Shown: positions 54,602 to 64,000 of the stretch, one piece after another
How positions within the stretch are numbered: position 1 is the stretch's first letter
How the letters are laid out: every line of letters begins with the position of its first letter
Assembly: GCA_024195585.1 (NCBI GenBank)
Contig: SWBL01000116.1
Location: 1 to 64,000, forward strand
Length of the DNA stretch: 64,000 nucleotides
Direction: 5' to 3'
From: Aureobasidium sp. EXF-3400
Lineage: Eukaryota; Ascomycota; Dothideomycetes; Dothideales; Saccotheciaceae
The notes under the pieces: generated by a model
Database searches by the model: none
The model's input: only the letters and a program-made list of their open reading frames with translations
What the model was told of the DNA's origin: nothing
Program-made: the position numbers and the translations under genes

Positions 54602-55790
54602 ATGACAGAAGCATTGAAAGACACTGTGAGCTCAGCTTGGACCGACATCAAGCGCAGCCTTTCCAGCGCACCACCCAATGACGCCTACCTTGCTTGGGAC
54701 GCAGAAGGCGTAGAAACCATCAAGCCAGACGAGCAAGAGAAAGTACAGCGTATCAAAGAGGTCATGGAGCGTATGCAAAAGCACAACTTTGATCTTCACA
54801 GAAAGGCATTCAGAGCAACTCATGTCAAGACGCAGGGCATCGTCAAGGGTACCCTGCAAGTCCATCAAGATCTGCCAGAGCATCTTCGTCAAGGCATTTT
54901 CGCAGAACCAGGCAAGACCTATGATGTTGCCGCGAGATACGCAAATGAGCCGTATCTTCTCCAACGTGATCAGGAAAACGGTCCTCGTGGTTTGGGTTTG
55001 AAAGTCTTTGGTGTGACGGGACCTCGATTGGAAGGCGTCGATGACTCTGTCAACACTCAGGATTTCTTCTTCAATAATGCTCCTAGCATTGAACTGACAG
55101 ATATCGACACAACACTAGACATCATGAGTCTGCGTGAGAAGTACTTCGATGATCCTGCAGCCTTGGGCAGACACTTGAAGATGAGAACGGATCTAATGAA
55201 GCAGCACGCTCCTTATATGCTTCCGAATACCAACATCATCTCTCATTCCATGTACACCCAGTCGGCATTCCGATTTGGCAAGTACTACGGGCACATGGCC
55301 CTCTTTCCTGTGCCGGAGGCTCAGACAGCAGCCAACGATAAGGTTAAGAACGATGACCCATCGTGTGTGTTGTCGGACTGGCTATTCGACTACTTTGGTG
55401 GCAAGGAAGCCAAATACGAGTTCAAGGTCAGAAAGTTCACCCATGGAGTAACGCAGAGTACTAACTCACGAAATGTAGATTCAGCTTGGGACCGATCCAG
55501 CCCACCATCCTACAGAGGATGGAAGTGTGGTGTGGGACGAGGCAACAAGTCCTTATCAATCCATAGGTACAATCACTTTCCCTGCGCAAAACAGCTTCAG
55601 TCATGAACGACGAGTCTACTGGGAGGACTATATGTCCTTGGATGCATGGAGAGGTCTAGACGCGCATAGGCCTCTAGGAGGAATCAATCGCTTGAGGAAG
55701 GACGTCTACCCGCATAGCAAGAATACCAGAGACAAGATCAATGTCTCAAAGTCGGAGGATGTCCGGAGTATTGATGAGATACCGAACTAG
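54602..55790 (+). CDS. catalase-like heme protein (small SrpA-type)
   Basis: Member of the catalase superfamily's short, catalase-related branch (SrpA/y4iL-like). Exons 54602-55426 and 55479-55790 (52-nt intron GTCAGA...TAG) give 378 residues, far shorter than typical fungal catalases (about 500-750). The distal-side motif FRATHVKTQGIVKG at residues 70-83 carries the likely catalytic His74. PYLLQRDQENGPRGLGLKVFG and TQDFFFNNAPSIELTD correspond to the core strands. The proximal heme-Tyr motif of true catalases is replaced by the FRFGKYYGHMALFP region, so the ligand is unsure and peroxidase rather than catalase activity is possible. No signal peptide or peroxisomal SKL end (it ends IPN); likely cytosolic. 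Confidence 0.88.
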
Positions 55791-55830
55791 AGATGGGACG
55801 GTCGATAACAATTATGATGACCATTGCTTC

Positions 55831-56011
55831 CTTCCTATGTGCCGAAGACCGTCACAGTGAGGTAGTTGCAGAGATAGTACCCACAGAGAGATCTGGTCCA
55901 AAGGCTCTCGCTGTGGTCACACTGGATCTAGAGAGAAACTTGAGATGACCCTGCACTCGCGAAGAGAGAGGGGCAAGCGCATAATTGTGACGGTCTTGAG
56001 CACATGAGAAG
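55831..56011. mobile_element. MITE-like element copy 12 (181 bp)
   Basis: The left end CTTCCTATGTGCCGAAGACC and the reverse complement of the right end CTTCTCATGTGCTCAAGACC align without gaps, followed by GTCACAGT and GTCACAAT. The centre CCACAGAGAGATCTGGTC and GGCTCTCGCTGTGG forms an internal palindrome. It starts 40 bp after the catalase-like stop codon. Confidence 0.7.
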
Positions 56012-56659
56012 TTGAGAAACCGGATTTGCGGTAGCTTGACCGCAACCAATTATTGTATCATCGAGCATTTAGGGTGGCTTTGCTGGTCTCGGCGCGGGAT
56101 GCGTGAGTCGGCAGAGGACAGCTCCTTCCAAGATTTCGGTCGTCTTCTAACAATCTTCTGCAAGCACTGCAGACGCTCTCCGATGGAACCAACAAGTTTC
56201 TGACAAGCAAAGCGACGAGAGCAAGAAGTTGACGGCCTTTCGAGTTTTAGAAACGTCTTGTGGAATTCGAACAGGGTCACCGGGTGGGGAAGGCAATTGA
56301 GACGACAGCACGCGACAGAAAGAGGACAACGTGCCCCGAAGCCCAAACAAGAGTGCTGCTCTTGTTGACGCTGGCCGACTGCGACAGGAATCCATTTCTT
56401 CCACGCGGTCTTCCGGAACTTCAGGTCGTCTGGCTCTAGAGCGCGCGCGCCGAGCAGTCAACCCCGGACGAAACAGGCGAAGTGTCCAAAGTCCAGACAG
56501 CCCGTCAAGACGCAAAGGGCGGTCAGACCCATCCAGTGGCAGAAAGAGTTCAAGCCGACCACTCTGTATGCGCTGCTTGACCACAACATCTCCCTCGAGT
56601 TTCCTCCGACCTCTCCGGATCTCATACACGCTGGTTGAGCGTGTGGCCTGGACGCGCCC
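56012..56659. other. promoter/leader of ICE2
   Basis: About 650 bp. A 150-codon frame overlapping the ICE2 start (56331-56780) begins without ATG and has an Arg/Ser-biased composition; I treat it as a shadow. Confidence 0.45.
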
Positions 56660-58087
56660 ATGTGGTACATCACGCGCATCCTGTCGGCGCTCCTGTTTTT
56701 GTTCAGCGTCGTTTTCACCATCCCACTGGCCTTTGATGTCGGTGGCCGAACCTGCGGCCTCGCCTTTTCCCTCTCGCTGAGTGCCTTCTACTTCTTCTAT
56801 TCTGCGCTACGACTTGCCACGCCCGATCGCTCCAGACTTCGCTATGCCCTCGTCAACACCATCGCTGCCTCGCAGTGGATCGTCATCCCGACCCTGATGA
56901 TCTGGAGTCTCAACAAATTCTCGGTCGACTCGGACGCGAGCGCATGGGTGGAAAAGACGTTCAGTAGAAAGAGAGCACAGCACGATACATTCTATGCATG
57001 GGTCTTTGGTAGTGACGGCCTGGTGCAGTCACTCACCATCGGCGGCTGGGACAAACTACTGCGCTGGTCGACGCCCGTCTTCCAGCTGAGCGAAGGCTTC
57101 TGCAGTCTGCTAGTCATTCAGGCTGCAGGTCAGATTACAAGATACCTGGTGAACCGTGAAGGAGGTGATGGCTGGATGGTAAGTCGGTTGGAGTTGCGCG
57201 CCGAGCCAGACATCAAAAGCTAATTATTGCTCTGCAGATCGGACTGTTGATCACCTCTGCCTCGATCATTTCAAGCTCGGTCTACTTCCTTTGGAGAATC
57301 ACCACTTTCCCGGAGCTCGGTAATGTCGATGCTATCCTGATCGGCGTTGCTATCACCTGTGCTTTCTTCCTCTGCGTTTGGGGAATTGGCAGCGGCAAGG
57401 GTAATCCCGTCGAAAGCTCGCTGCTCGTAAGTTACAGTCCGCGTCTTTCTTTTCTATGCATAGTATACTGACCATGACCAGTTCGCCTACATCACTCTGT
57501 GTATCTACCAAATCTTTACCGACTATCAACCTTCGAATCCGGCCCAGCCCGTTGCAGTACCCGCCGAGCCAGATTTTCCTCCATTGCCCCCGATCATCAT
57601 GGCATCCTACTCAACTCTGATGCATGCCCTTTCGACTTTACCGTCTACCATTCACACCTCTTTCAATTTCCTGTTCGCAGCCATTATGACCATCACTCCC
57701 TCCGTCATTATCTCGCTGGCTTACCGCCTCTTCGTTATGTACGCTTCCGCCCGTATCATCCCGGCTGTGCGCGAATCTGGAGCTCGTGCGCTTTCGCAAG
57801 AACCATCTCTAGAGGACAGCGACGGTGTCGGCCAAGTCCTCGGATTCCTCAGCTACTTCAGTCCAAGTATCTTGATTGCTGTATACACCAGTCTCTTGAT
57901 GCAACATTTTGCTTCGGCTTCTGCTGATCATCCTGGAGAATGGTGGACCAGTCAAGGTGGGGATGCAGGCAGCAACGTCTGGAGGTGGGCCAACTTAGCT
58001 GGTACCATGGCACTCTACGCAGTCGAATTATACCTGGGCAAGGGCCATGACGACAGTAGTCTCACAAGCCACTGGAAGATTGACTGA
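56660..58087 (+). CDS. ICE2: ER membrane protein Ice2
   Basis: Polytopic endoplasmic-reticulum protein; in yeast Ice2 supports cortical ER inheritance and channels lipid from droplets to the ER, restraining the Pah1 phosphatase. Exons 56660-57178, 57238-57426 and 57482-58087 (introns 59 and 55 nt, GTAAGT donors) give 437 residues, normal for the family. The N-terminus MWYITRILSALLFLFSVVF begins with the first helix, then FTIPLAFDVGGRTCGLAFSL, an F/Y-rich helix and the QLSEGFCSLLVIQAAGQ motif. The second exon carries two helices. The third exon starts FAYITLCIYQIFTDY and holds a Pro-rich loop, two further helices and a cytosolic tail with GHDDSSLTSHWKID at the end. Start chosen at the ATG abutting helix 1. 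Confidence 0.92.
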
Positions 58088-58781
58088 GAGATCGGAGGTT
58101 GTGTTACGCAGGCGAGACATGGAAATACAACAGAAGAATAGCCAGTGGTGACGACAACCAAGTCAGCTACTCACTCAGGCACAGGCTGGGCACGATAATG
58201 TGCCCCGCGAAGACTAGTCTTTTCACGGACTACAAGGGACAAAGCCCTTAACAGACTACAACAAGGACTCAAAAACGAGACTTGGATAGAATGCCAGCGG
58301 ATGGAAAGACTCCGGATAAGGCAGGCCCTTGAAGATAAAAGCGACGCGGGACGTATGGATGCTTTCTTTAGCAATCCAGATTTGTTACTCTGAGCAGTAG
58401 CAAAGCTCTTTCTTATTTTCCTTTATTTTTCCTTTAGTCTTCCACCACAGCGACATGCTGAACCAGATACCATTTCATTCTTAGCAATTAAACCAATGCA
58501 TCGTGAAAGCGATCAAGGACCACAGCACATGACTTTTGCATGAAAAGGCAAGCGCAGCCGAGGACGGATGCTGATCGCCGCCAGGTTAGCGCTACGTCAC
58601 TGCTGATCATCAACGTGGGACTCAGAGCTATTATGGTTTTCTCATGAACAGCTCTCCCTCAACCTTTAAGAAACATATTTCAGAACTTTTTCATCTTCGA
58701 GATATCCGTGATCAAAGCTTGACTTCGCTCCGACAGAAGATCACCTCAAAGTCTGCTACTACAATACAAAGCACATACAAC
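58088..58781. other. intergenic, no gene seen
   Basis: About 690 bp between ICE2 and the next SDR gene. Near 58376 the sequence AGATTTGTTACTCTGAG repeats a motif found at about 50373. No gene or tRNA. Confidence 0.45.
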
Positions 58782-59931
58782 ATGGCCGAGACTCACCACT
58801 TTCACGCCCACAAGCTCTTCAGCATGAAGGGCCAGGTTGCTGTTGTCACCGGAGGTGGCTCTGGCATTGGTTTGATGATGACCCAGGCTCTGTCTGCCAA
58901 TGGTATGATATTACCATACAATGTGCGGAAGCTTTCGACTGACATTATATAAAGGCGCAAAAGTCTATATCGTCGGCAGAAGTAAGTCTGATCCACAACA
59001 TTGACGCATAGCAATGCTGACATGATCCAAAGATATGGAGAAGCTCGAGACTGCCAGCAAGGAGCACGAGCCTGATCAGGGAGAAATCATTCCGTATGTA
59101 CAATCCCAGCAGGATGGAACACAAATACGTTACTGATCACGCGACCAGCATTGGAAACATTGATGTCACCAAGAAGGCCGATCTTGAGAAGCTAGTCAAG
59201 CAGATTGAGGAGAAGGAGAAGTGCATCCACCTGCTTGGTAGGTCTCGTTTCGTGGTATAAGATTGTTGGGTCTAACGTGTGTTTATAGTTGCCAACGCCG
59301 GTGTTCCTGGACCCAAGGCGGAGCCCGACAAGGAGGACGCTGGAGAGCTCAAGGACAAGCTGTGGCAGGGTGAGTCTGTTGAGGAGTGGAACGACACATA
59401 CTCGACCGACGTCACATCGGTCTACTTCACCACCGTTGCCTTCTTGCCTTTGCTGCAGGCCGCTGTCGAACCCAAGGGACCTGGAGAGAAGTTCAGCGCA
59501 TCCGTCATCACCACTTCGAGTATGAGCGGTATCATGCGTCACGCCCAAGGCCACTTCGCGTATGTCAAACTTCTTTCTGATTTTGAGGATACAAGCTAAT
59601 GACCATTTTCCACAGCTACAACACGGCCAAGGGCGCAACTGTGCACCTGACCAAGCTAATGTCTGCCGAGTTCATGAAGGTCGGCGTTAGAGTCAACAGC
59701 ATTGCTCCTGGTTACTTCCCCAGCGAGATGACAGCCAAGAGCTCCGACGACAGACAGAAGAGCGAGTTGCCTGCTGAGAAGGTGGCCGACAAGGGCCACG
59801 TGCCCCAAATGCGTGGTGGACGCGACGAGGAGATGGGCATGCTCGCGTTGCTACTTGCAAAGAACACTTACATCAACGGCGAAGTGATTGCTATTGATGG
59901 AGGCGTCCTTAACACGCTGGCCGGACGTTAA
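58782..59931 (+). CDS. short-chain dehydrogenase/reductase
   Basis: Classical SDR of fungal type. Six exons: 58782-58902, 58955-58981, 59033-59093, 59149-59237, 59289-59559 and 59616-59931 (introns 50-56 nt), 294 residues. The start ATG gives MAETHHFHAHKLFSMKGQ; an upstream in-frame ATG at 58644 adds a Ser/Lys-rich stretch unlike the family. The cofactor motif is VAVVTGGGSGIGLMM; VANAGVPG follows, and the catalytic Ser lies in ITTSSMSGI. The active-site YNTAK is rebuilt across the last intron (HFAYNTAKGA), then VRVNSIAPGYFPSEM and NGEVIAIDGG. Very small second and third exons (27 and 61 nt) make automatic prediction error-prone here. Similar proteins are annotated as rhamnolipid-type 3-oxoacyl reductases; the true substrate is unknown. 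Confidence 0.9.
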
Positions 59932-60718
59932 GCAAGTACCGTGGGCCTCATGACAAGCGGCGGTCATGGGGCTGAATAAGGAGAACAGTACAACGACAAC
60001 GACAACGAAATGATGCAATGACGCTTGAAACGCAGGCCTGGGCATGTCAAAACATTGAGAGATGGAAGCAAAGATATCATGGAAGCAGCTTTAGGTAGCA
60101 GCTTGAGAATCAAAGAGTTAGTAGCTGGCAGAATGCACAGGAGTGGTTAGCCAATGTAGAATCGAAGGTGAGAGGTGTGTTTGGGAATCTCGGAAGCGGG
60201 TCGAGAGTTTGGACGCAATCCCCCCACCTGTTTCAACGTCGGCCGCGAAGGTTGCTTGGCCCTGTTGTCTCGCTTTGGCTCGGATCAGGGCAACACCTCG
60301 TGGACCTGCGTGGCATGGAATTGCTGTGTCTCAGATGGTTCAATAAACACACCCTTTCGCCATCGCTAGTGACTTCATCTCAATCTCCCGGATGCCCGGT
60401 CTGGATACCCTCGTGCCCCGTGCCCACCTACACCTGTCGATGCGAGAGTGGAACGCCGTATCCGACCAGATACGCTGAACTGCTTTTTGCACCCAATCCG
60501 CGGCTGTGACGACTGCCACTGTACTAGGTCGTCCGCACGTCTGGCTGGAATGAGGTCAAGAAGCCGTCCGTCTTTGTCGCCGCCATCGCTGTCGCGCAGC
60601 TCGAACAACTGCAGACTGGAGACGCACCTGGTCCCGTGCCTGAAGCCCAAACCCCACCTCTCCTAACATTCACCGTCGAAACATCGCACACACACACCAA
60701 CTAGACACGCCTGCCGCC
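59932..60718. other. intergenic, 5' flank of the SepH-like kinase
   Basis: About 790 bp: 3' flank of the SDR (short ACAACG repeats near 59990) and promoter/leader of the kinase gene, with a CA-rich stretch just before its start. No gene. Confidence 0.45.
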
Positions 60719-63700
60719 ATGCCGGCTATCGCCCAGCGCCCTCAGTCGGCCTATGGCCCTCCCAGGTCGTCGGTCGAGTCCGAAAGCGGCAGCGAACGAT
60801 TTACATCCGCCCTCGAACGACGAGCCAGCTACCAACCGCAATCCTCTCTCAAGCCACCCAGCCAGACCAGACAACCGAGTTGGGAAAAGATGCCAAAAGA
60901 TGGGACTGTACAAAGGGCTGCTGGTGAGGTTACCGGCCTCAAAGACTACGTAAGACAAAATCTGCGACGCTTGAAACATAGTGCTTGGCCGTCGAGCTGA
61001 CAGAAGCTCGCAGCAACTGGGTGACTGTCTCGGCAAGGGTGCCTTTGGCAGTGTGTATCGCGCCTTGAACTGGGGCACAGGCGAAACTGTTGCTATCAAG
61101 CAAGTCAAATTGGCAGATCTGCCAAAAGGCCAGTCTCGCGCTATCATGGTATCGTTGTAATCCCGGGCTATATGCTTACCTTTAGCCACAGGTGTTGACT
61201 TAAGCCTGCAGATGGAAATCGATCTGCTCAAGAACCTTAACCACCCAAACATCGTCAAGTACAATGGCTTTGTCAAGTCTACCGAATCATTGTACATTAT
61301 TCTCGAGTACGCCATCCTCTTACTTCTACAGTCAACCTCCTGCTTACCCCGCTCAGATATTGTGAAAACGGTTCGCTGCATTCTATCTGCAAAAACTTTG
61401 GCAAGTTTCCCGAGAACCTTGTTGCCCTGTACATGACGCAAGTTCTCAATGGTCTGCTATACCTTCACGAGCAGGGTGTCATTCACCGAGACATCAAGGG
61501 AGCAAACATTCTCACTACCAAGGAAGGTTTAGTCAAGTTGGCTGATTTCGGTGTTGCGACGAGGAAGGATACTGGTCTACATGAGAGTAGCGTAGTCGGT
61601 ACACCTTATTGGATGGCTCCTGAGGTCATCGAGCTGTCTGGTGCTACCACTGCATCGGACATTTGGAGTCTTGGGTGTACTGTCATTGAGCTGCTCGATG
61701 GAAGACCTCCATACCACAAGTTGCAACCTATGCCCGCCTTGTTCCGCATCGTCAATGATGACCATCCACCACTACCTGAAGGAGCTTCTCCGGTATTGAT
61801 CATTTTCTGCTGCTCTGTGTGTACTGTTGCTGACATCATGCAGGCCGTTCGCGACTTCCTCATGCAGTGTTTCCAAAAAGATCCTAACCTCAGAGTCACA
61901 GCCAAGAAATTGTTGAAACACCCCTGGATCCTCAGTGGCAGACGTTCCGATCAACCTGTCGCAAAACCGACACAGTACGATGAAGCTGTAAAGAGTGTTC
62001 AACAGTGGAACGAAGCACTCAAATCGCCACAAAACACATCCTCCAGGCGCTCATCATCTAGACCACTCTCTTTGAGTCCCGTGCCTCCAAGACCTGATGT
62101 CGGTACACATCTAAGGACACCCGGCATCAACAAAAGCGGCTTGGCTTTGGTACACAGAGCAAACGACACCAAACCTTATCAATCACCTGAAAATGATACC
62201 AAAGACAATTGGGACGATGACTTTGCGACTTCCATCGGCAACGCAGCTTTGCAGTTGCCGCATCTGAAACCTCACGACAACTTTGCCGGCATGTTATCAT
62301 CGGACAAGCTAAAGCAGTATGCCACTTTCGATATCAACGCCGAGGAGGAAGAGGGGGATAACTGGGACGACAACTTTGAAGGAGATCTTACAGTGAGAAG
62401 TCCAATGGAAGTGATCCGGGGCGACCCTATGGAGACTGTGCGACCCTTCTTCCCACCGAGAGCCAATACCTTTGATATGAAGCATACCGCACCTACAAGG
62501 AATCCAGGACAACATACGCTACGACACGCACAAAAGGCTCTGGAAAAGGCCGACAAAGACAGCTCATCCAGAACACAGATCCTTCGACCAGCGCACAAAT
62601 CCACGAAATCCGAGCCGAAACCCACAGAAGCTCCCGTGCGCCCATCACTAATGTATCGAGAAAACTCGACTGAGGATTACTCTGACCTGCTTGGACCGGA
62701 CAATGACTCGGTCTTCCGTCAAAAGCTTGCAGCACTCACTATTCGAAGCGACGACTCATTCGCGTCGAAATTGTTCCACCCCTCAGACCTGAAGAGCTTG
62801 CCTCGACCAAGTTCACGCATGGGTAACATGCGCCGACCGTCCCCTCAGATTCATGATGCTGCCGCTATGCGCAGAACACGTTCTGAAGTGGAAATACAAA
62901 AGTATGCTGAGGATCCCGAAGACGAAGACTTTTCAGACATATTTGGCAAAGAAGATGGACAGCAGATACCGCAGCCCGAGAGCGAGAGTGGGTCAGAGAT
63001 TGGGACGCTCATGCTCAACTCAAAGCTATCAAGTCACTCATGGCTTGGAGACGAGGAAGACGAGGACGATCCGTTCGCACAACTTGAAGAAGGCTTTGAC
63101 GAGATGGACTTGGAGACCAATATTGCTCGAGACAAGTTCGCTCGTCTGGTAACACTCGTTGAGGGGCTTGTTGGATCGCTCAAAGTCTCTCAACCTGAGG
63201 ATTACTTGCAGGACATTGTGGACCAACTGTTCCAAGTATTGTGGGAATCTCCAGAGGTCAAGACTGTAGTCATGTCTTCCCACGGCATGTTGCCCATTCT
63301 GGAAATTCTGGAGACATGTAACCGTCCGACCACCATCCTCAGGCTACTGCAAATCGTCAATCTGATCATCATGGACAATGTCGAGATTCAGGAGAACCTT
63401 TGCTTCGTTGGCGGTATACCCATCATCACACGATTCGCGCAAAAGAGGTACAGCAGCGACATCAGACTGGAAGCTGCAGCGTTTGTTAGGCAGATGTATC
63501 AGACCAGCACGCTCACTCTCCAGATGTTCGTCAGTTGCGGTGGTCTCAACGTTCTAGTCGAATTCCTCGAGGAAGACTACGAGGCAGAGAGAGACCTTGT
63601 TCTGATTGGAGTCAATGGTGTCTGGAGTGTATTTGAACTGCAAGGTCCAACACCGAAGAACGACTTCTGTCGAATCTTTTCGCGCAGCTCAGTCTTGTAC

Positions 63701-64000
63701 CCACTATCTCTGGTGCTCAACCGAGTGTTGGAAGAAGAGGGTGAACTCGCCGAGCTTGTCGAGGGACGCATTGTCAACATCTTTGTCTTGTTCTCACAGG
63801 CCGAAAACCATGTCAAAGAGGCTGTCGCTGATCGTATGGTCCTGAAGCGTGTGTTGAAGGATTTGAAACGCATGTCTCCTCAGCATCAGATCACCATGCT
63901 CAAGTTTATCAAGAACCTGTCCATGCTTGCAACTACACTCGATGCTCTGCAAAACTCAAACGCCATTGAGGTATTGACTGATCTACTCAATGCTAGCATG
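60719..64000 (+). CDS. sepH: septation kinase SepH/Cdc7-like, 5' part (runs off window)
   Basis: Ste20/MAP3K-like kinase of the septation initiation network (fission yeast Cdc7, Aspergillus SepH), which triggers actin-ring assembly and septum formation. Exons 60719-60949, 61014-61148, 61212-61306, 61357-61792 and 61844 to beyond 64000. Residues 1-77 form a Ser/Pro-rich leader. The kinase domain (about 78-330) has [18 protein letters not shown], the catalytic [19 protein letters not shown] and [13 protein letters not shown] disordered acidic region follows with two WDDDF/WDDNF boxes, [10 protein letters not shown] and [15 protein letters not shown], which in this family bind the Spg1-type GTPase module (family knowledge). 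From about residue 740 an armadillo/HEAT-like helical repeat region runs to the edge ([20 protein letters not shown], then [20 protein letters not shown]). Introns are 50-65 nt. No stop in the window. Confidence 0.93.

Noticed and set aside
56331..56780. 150-codon frame overlapping the ICE2 start
   Set aside because: Starts with GTG, Arg/Ser-biased, and overlaps the better-supported ICE2 first exon in another phase.
44019..59931. A secondary-metabolite cluster linking the rhodopsin-domain protein, SDRs, methyltransferase and catalase-like gene
   Set aside because: No backbone synthase (PKS, NRPS, terpene cyclase) or dedicated regulator is present, and conserved ICE2 interrupts the series.

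Overview
This window looks like nuclear DNA of a filamentous ascomycete (Pezizomycotina, perhaps Dothideomycetes; the class is a guess). The evidence is: intron-bearing genes with short introns (mostly 48-60 nt, GTRNGT donors, CTRAC branch sites close to YAG acceptors); hallmark filamentous-fungal families (a SepH/Cdc7 septation kinase, an RTA1-like membrane protein, a rhodopsin-domain/PTH11-type membrane protein, a LaeA-type methyltransferase); split tRNA genes; and no operons. I checked every multi-exon model given here by splice-site reading and by summing exon lengths to a whole number of codons.

Layout. 0-20 kb is a conserved housekeeping stretch: an intron-containing tRNA, an unknown membrane protein divergent from chorismate synthase (ARO2), an RTA1-like protein, tRNA-Gly(GCC), a CRAL-TRIO/RhoGAP protein, a nuclear-type peroxiredoxin (DOT5-like), an AAAP amino-acid transporter, a Tcp11/Sok1 protein and a serine-rich unknown. 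20-24 kb has no gene I can support. 24-32 kb holds the DNA-end-repair enzyme polynucleotide kinase 3'-phosphatase (ten exons), the 2-oxoglutarate dehydrogenase subunit KGD4, Mediator subunit MED18, an FAD oxidoreductase and a small orphan gene. 32-45 kb holds a hexose transporter, a small lysine-rich protein, the ribosome-quality-control protein RQC1/TCF25, a mitochondrial PP2C (Ptc5-like) and a rhodopsin-domain protein. 46-64 kb holds two short-chain dehydrogenases, a LaeA-like methyltransferase, a catalase-like protein, the ER protein ICE2 and the 5' part of the SepH kinase, which runs off the window.

The genes do not form one pathway. Several are mitochondrial (KGD4, Ptc5-like, possibly one form of PNKP), and several are core nuclear or RNA-surveillance factors (MED18, PNKP, RQC1).

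Two non-coding structures stand out. First, there is a dispersed family of about twelve short elements (about 140-220 bp, most near 176 bp). Each starts with CTCC or CTTC and has long imperfect terminal inverted repeats. They look like an undescribed MITE family, are confined to intergenic DNA, and four copies fall within 2.2 kb at 35.3-37.5 kb. Second, a strikingly periodic degenerate array lies at 13.25-13.63 kb. There a core close to ATCGYTCCTTCC recurs about 14 times every 24-31 bp with unrelated spacers, followed by inverted copies, between two convergent genes.
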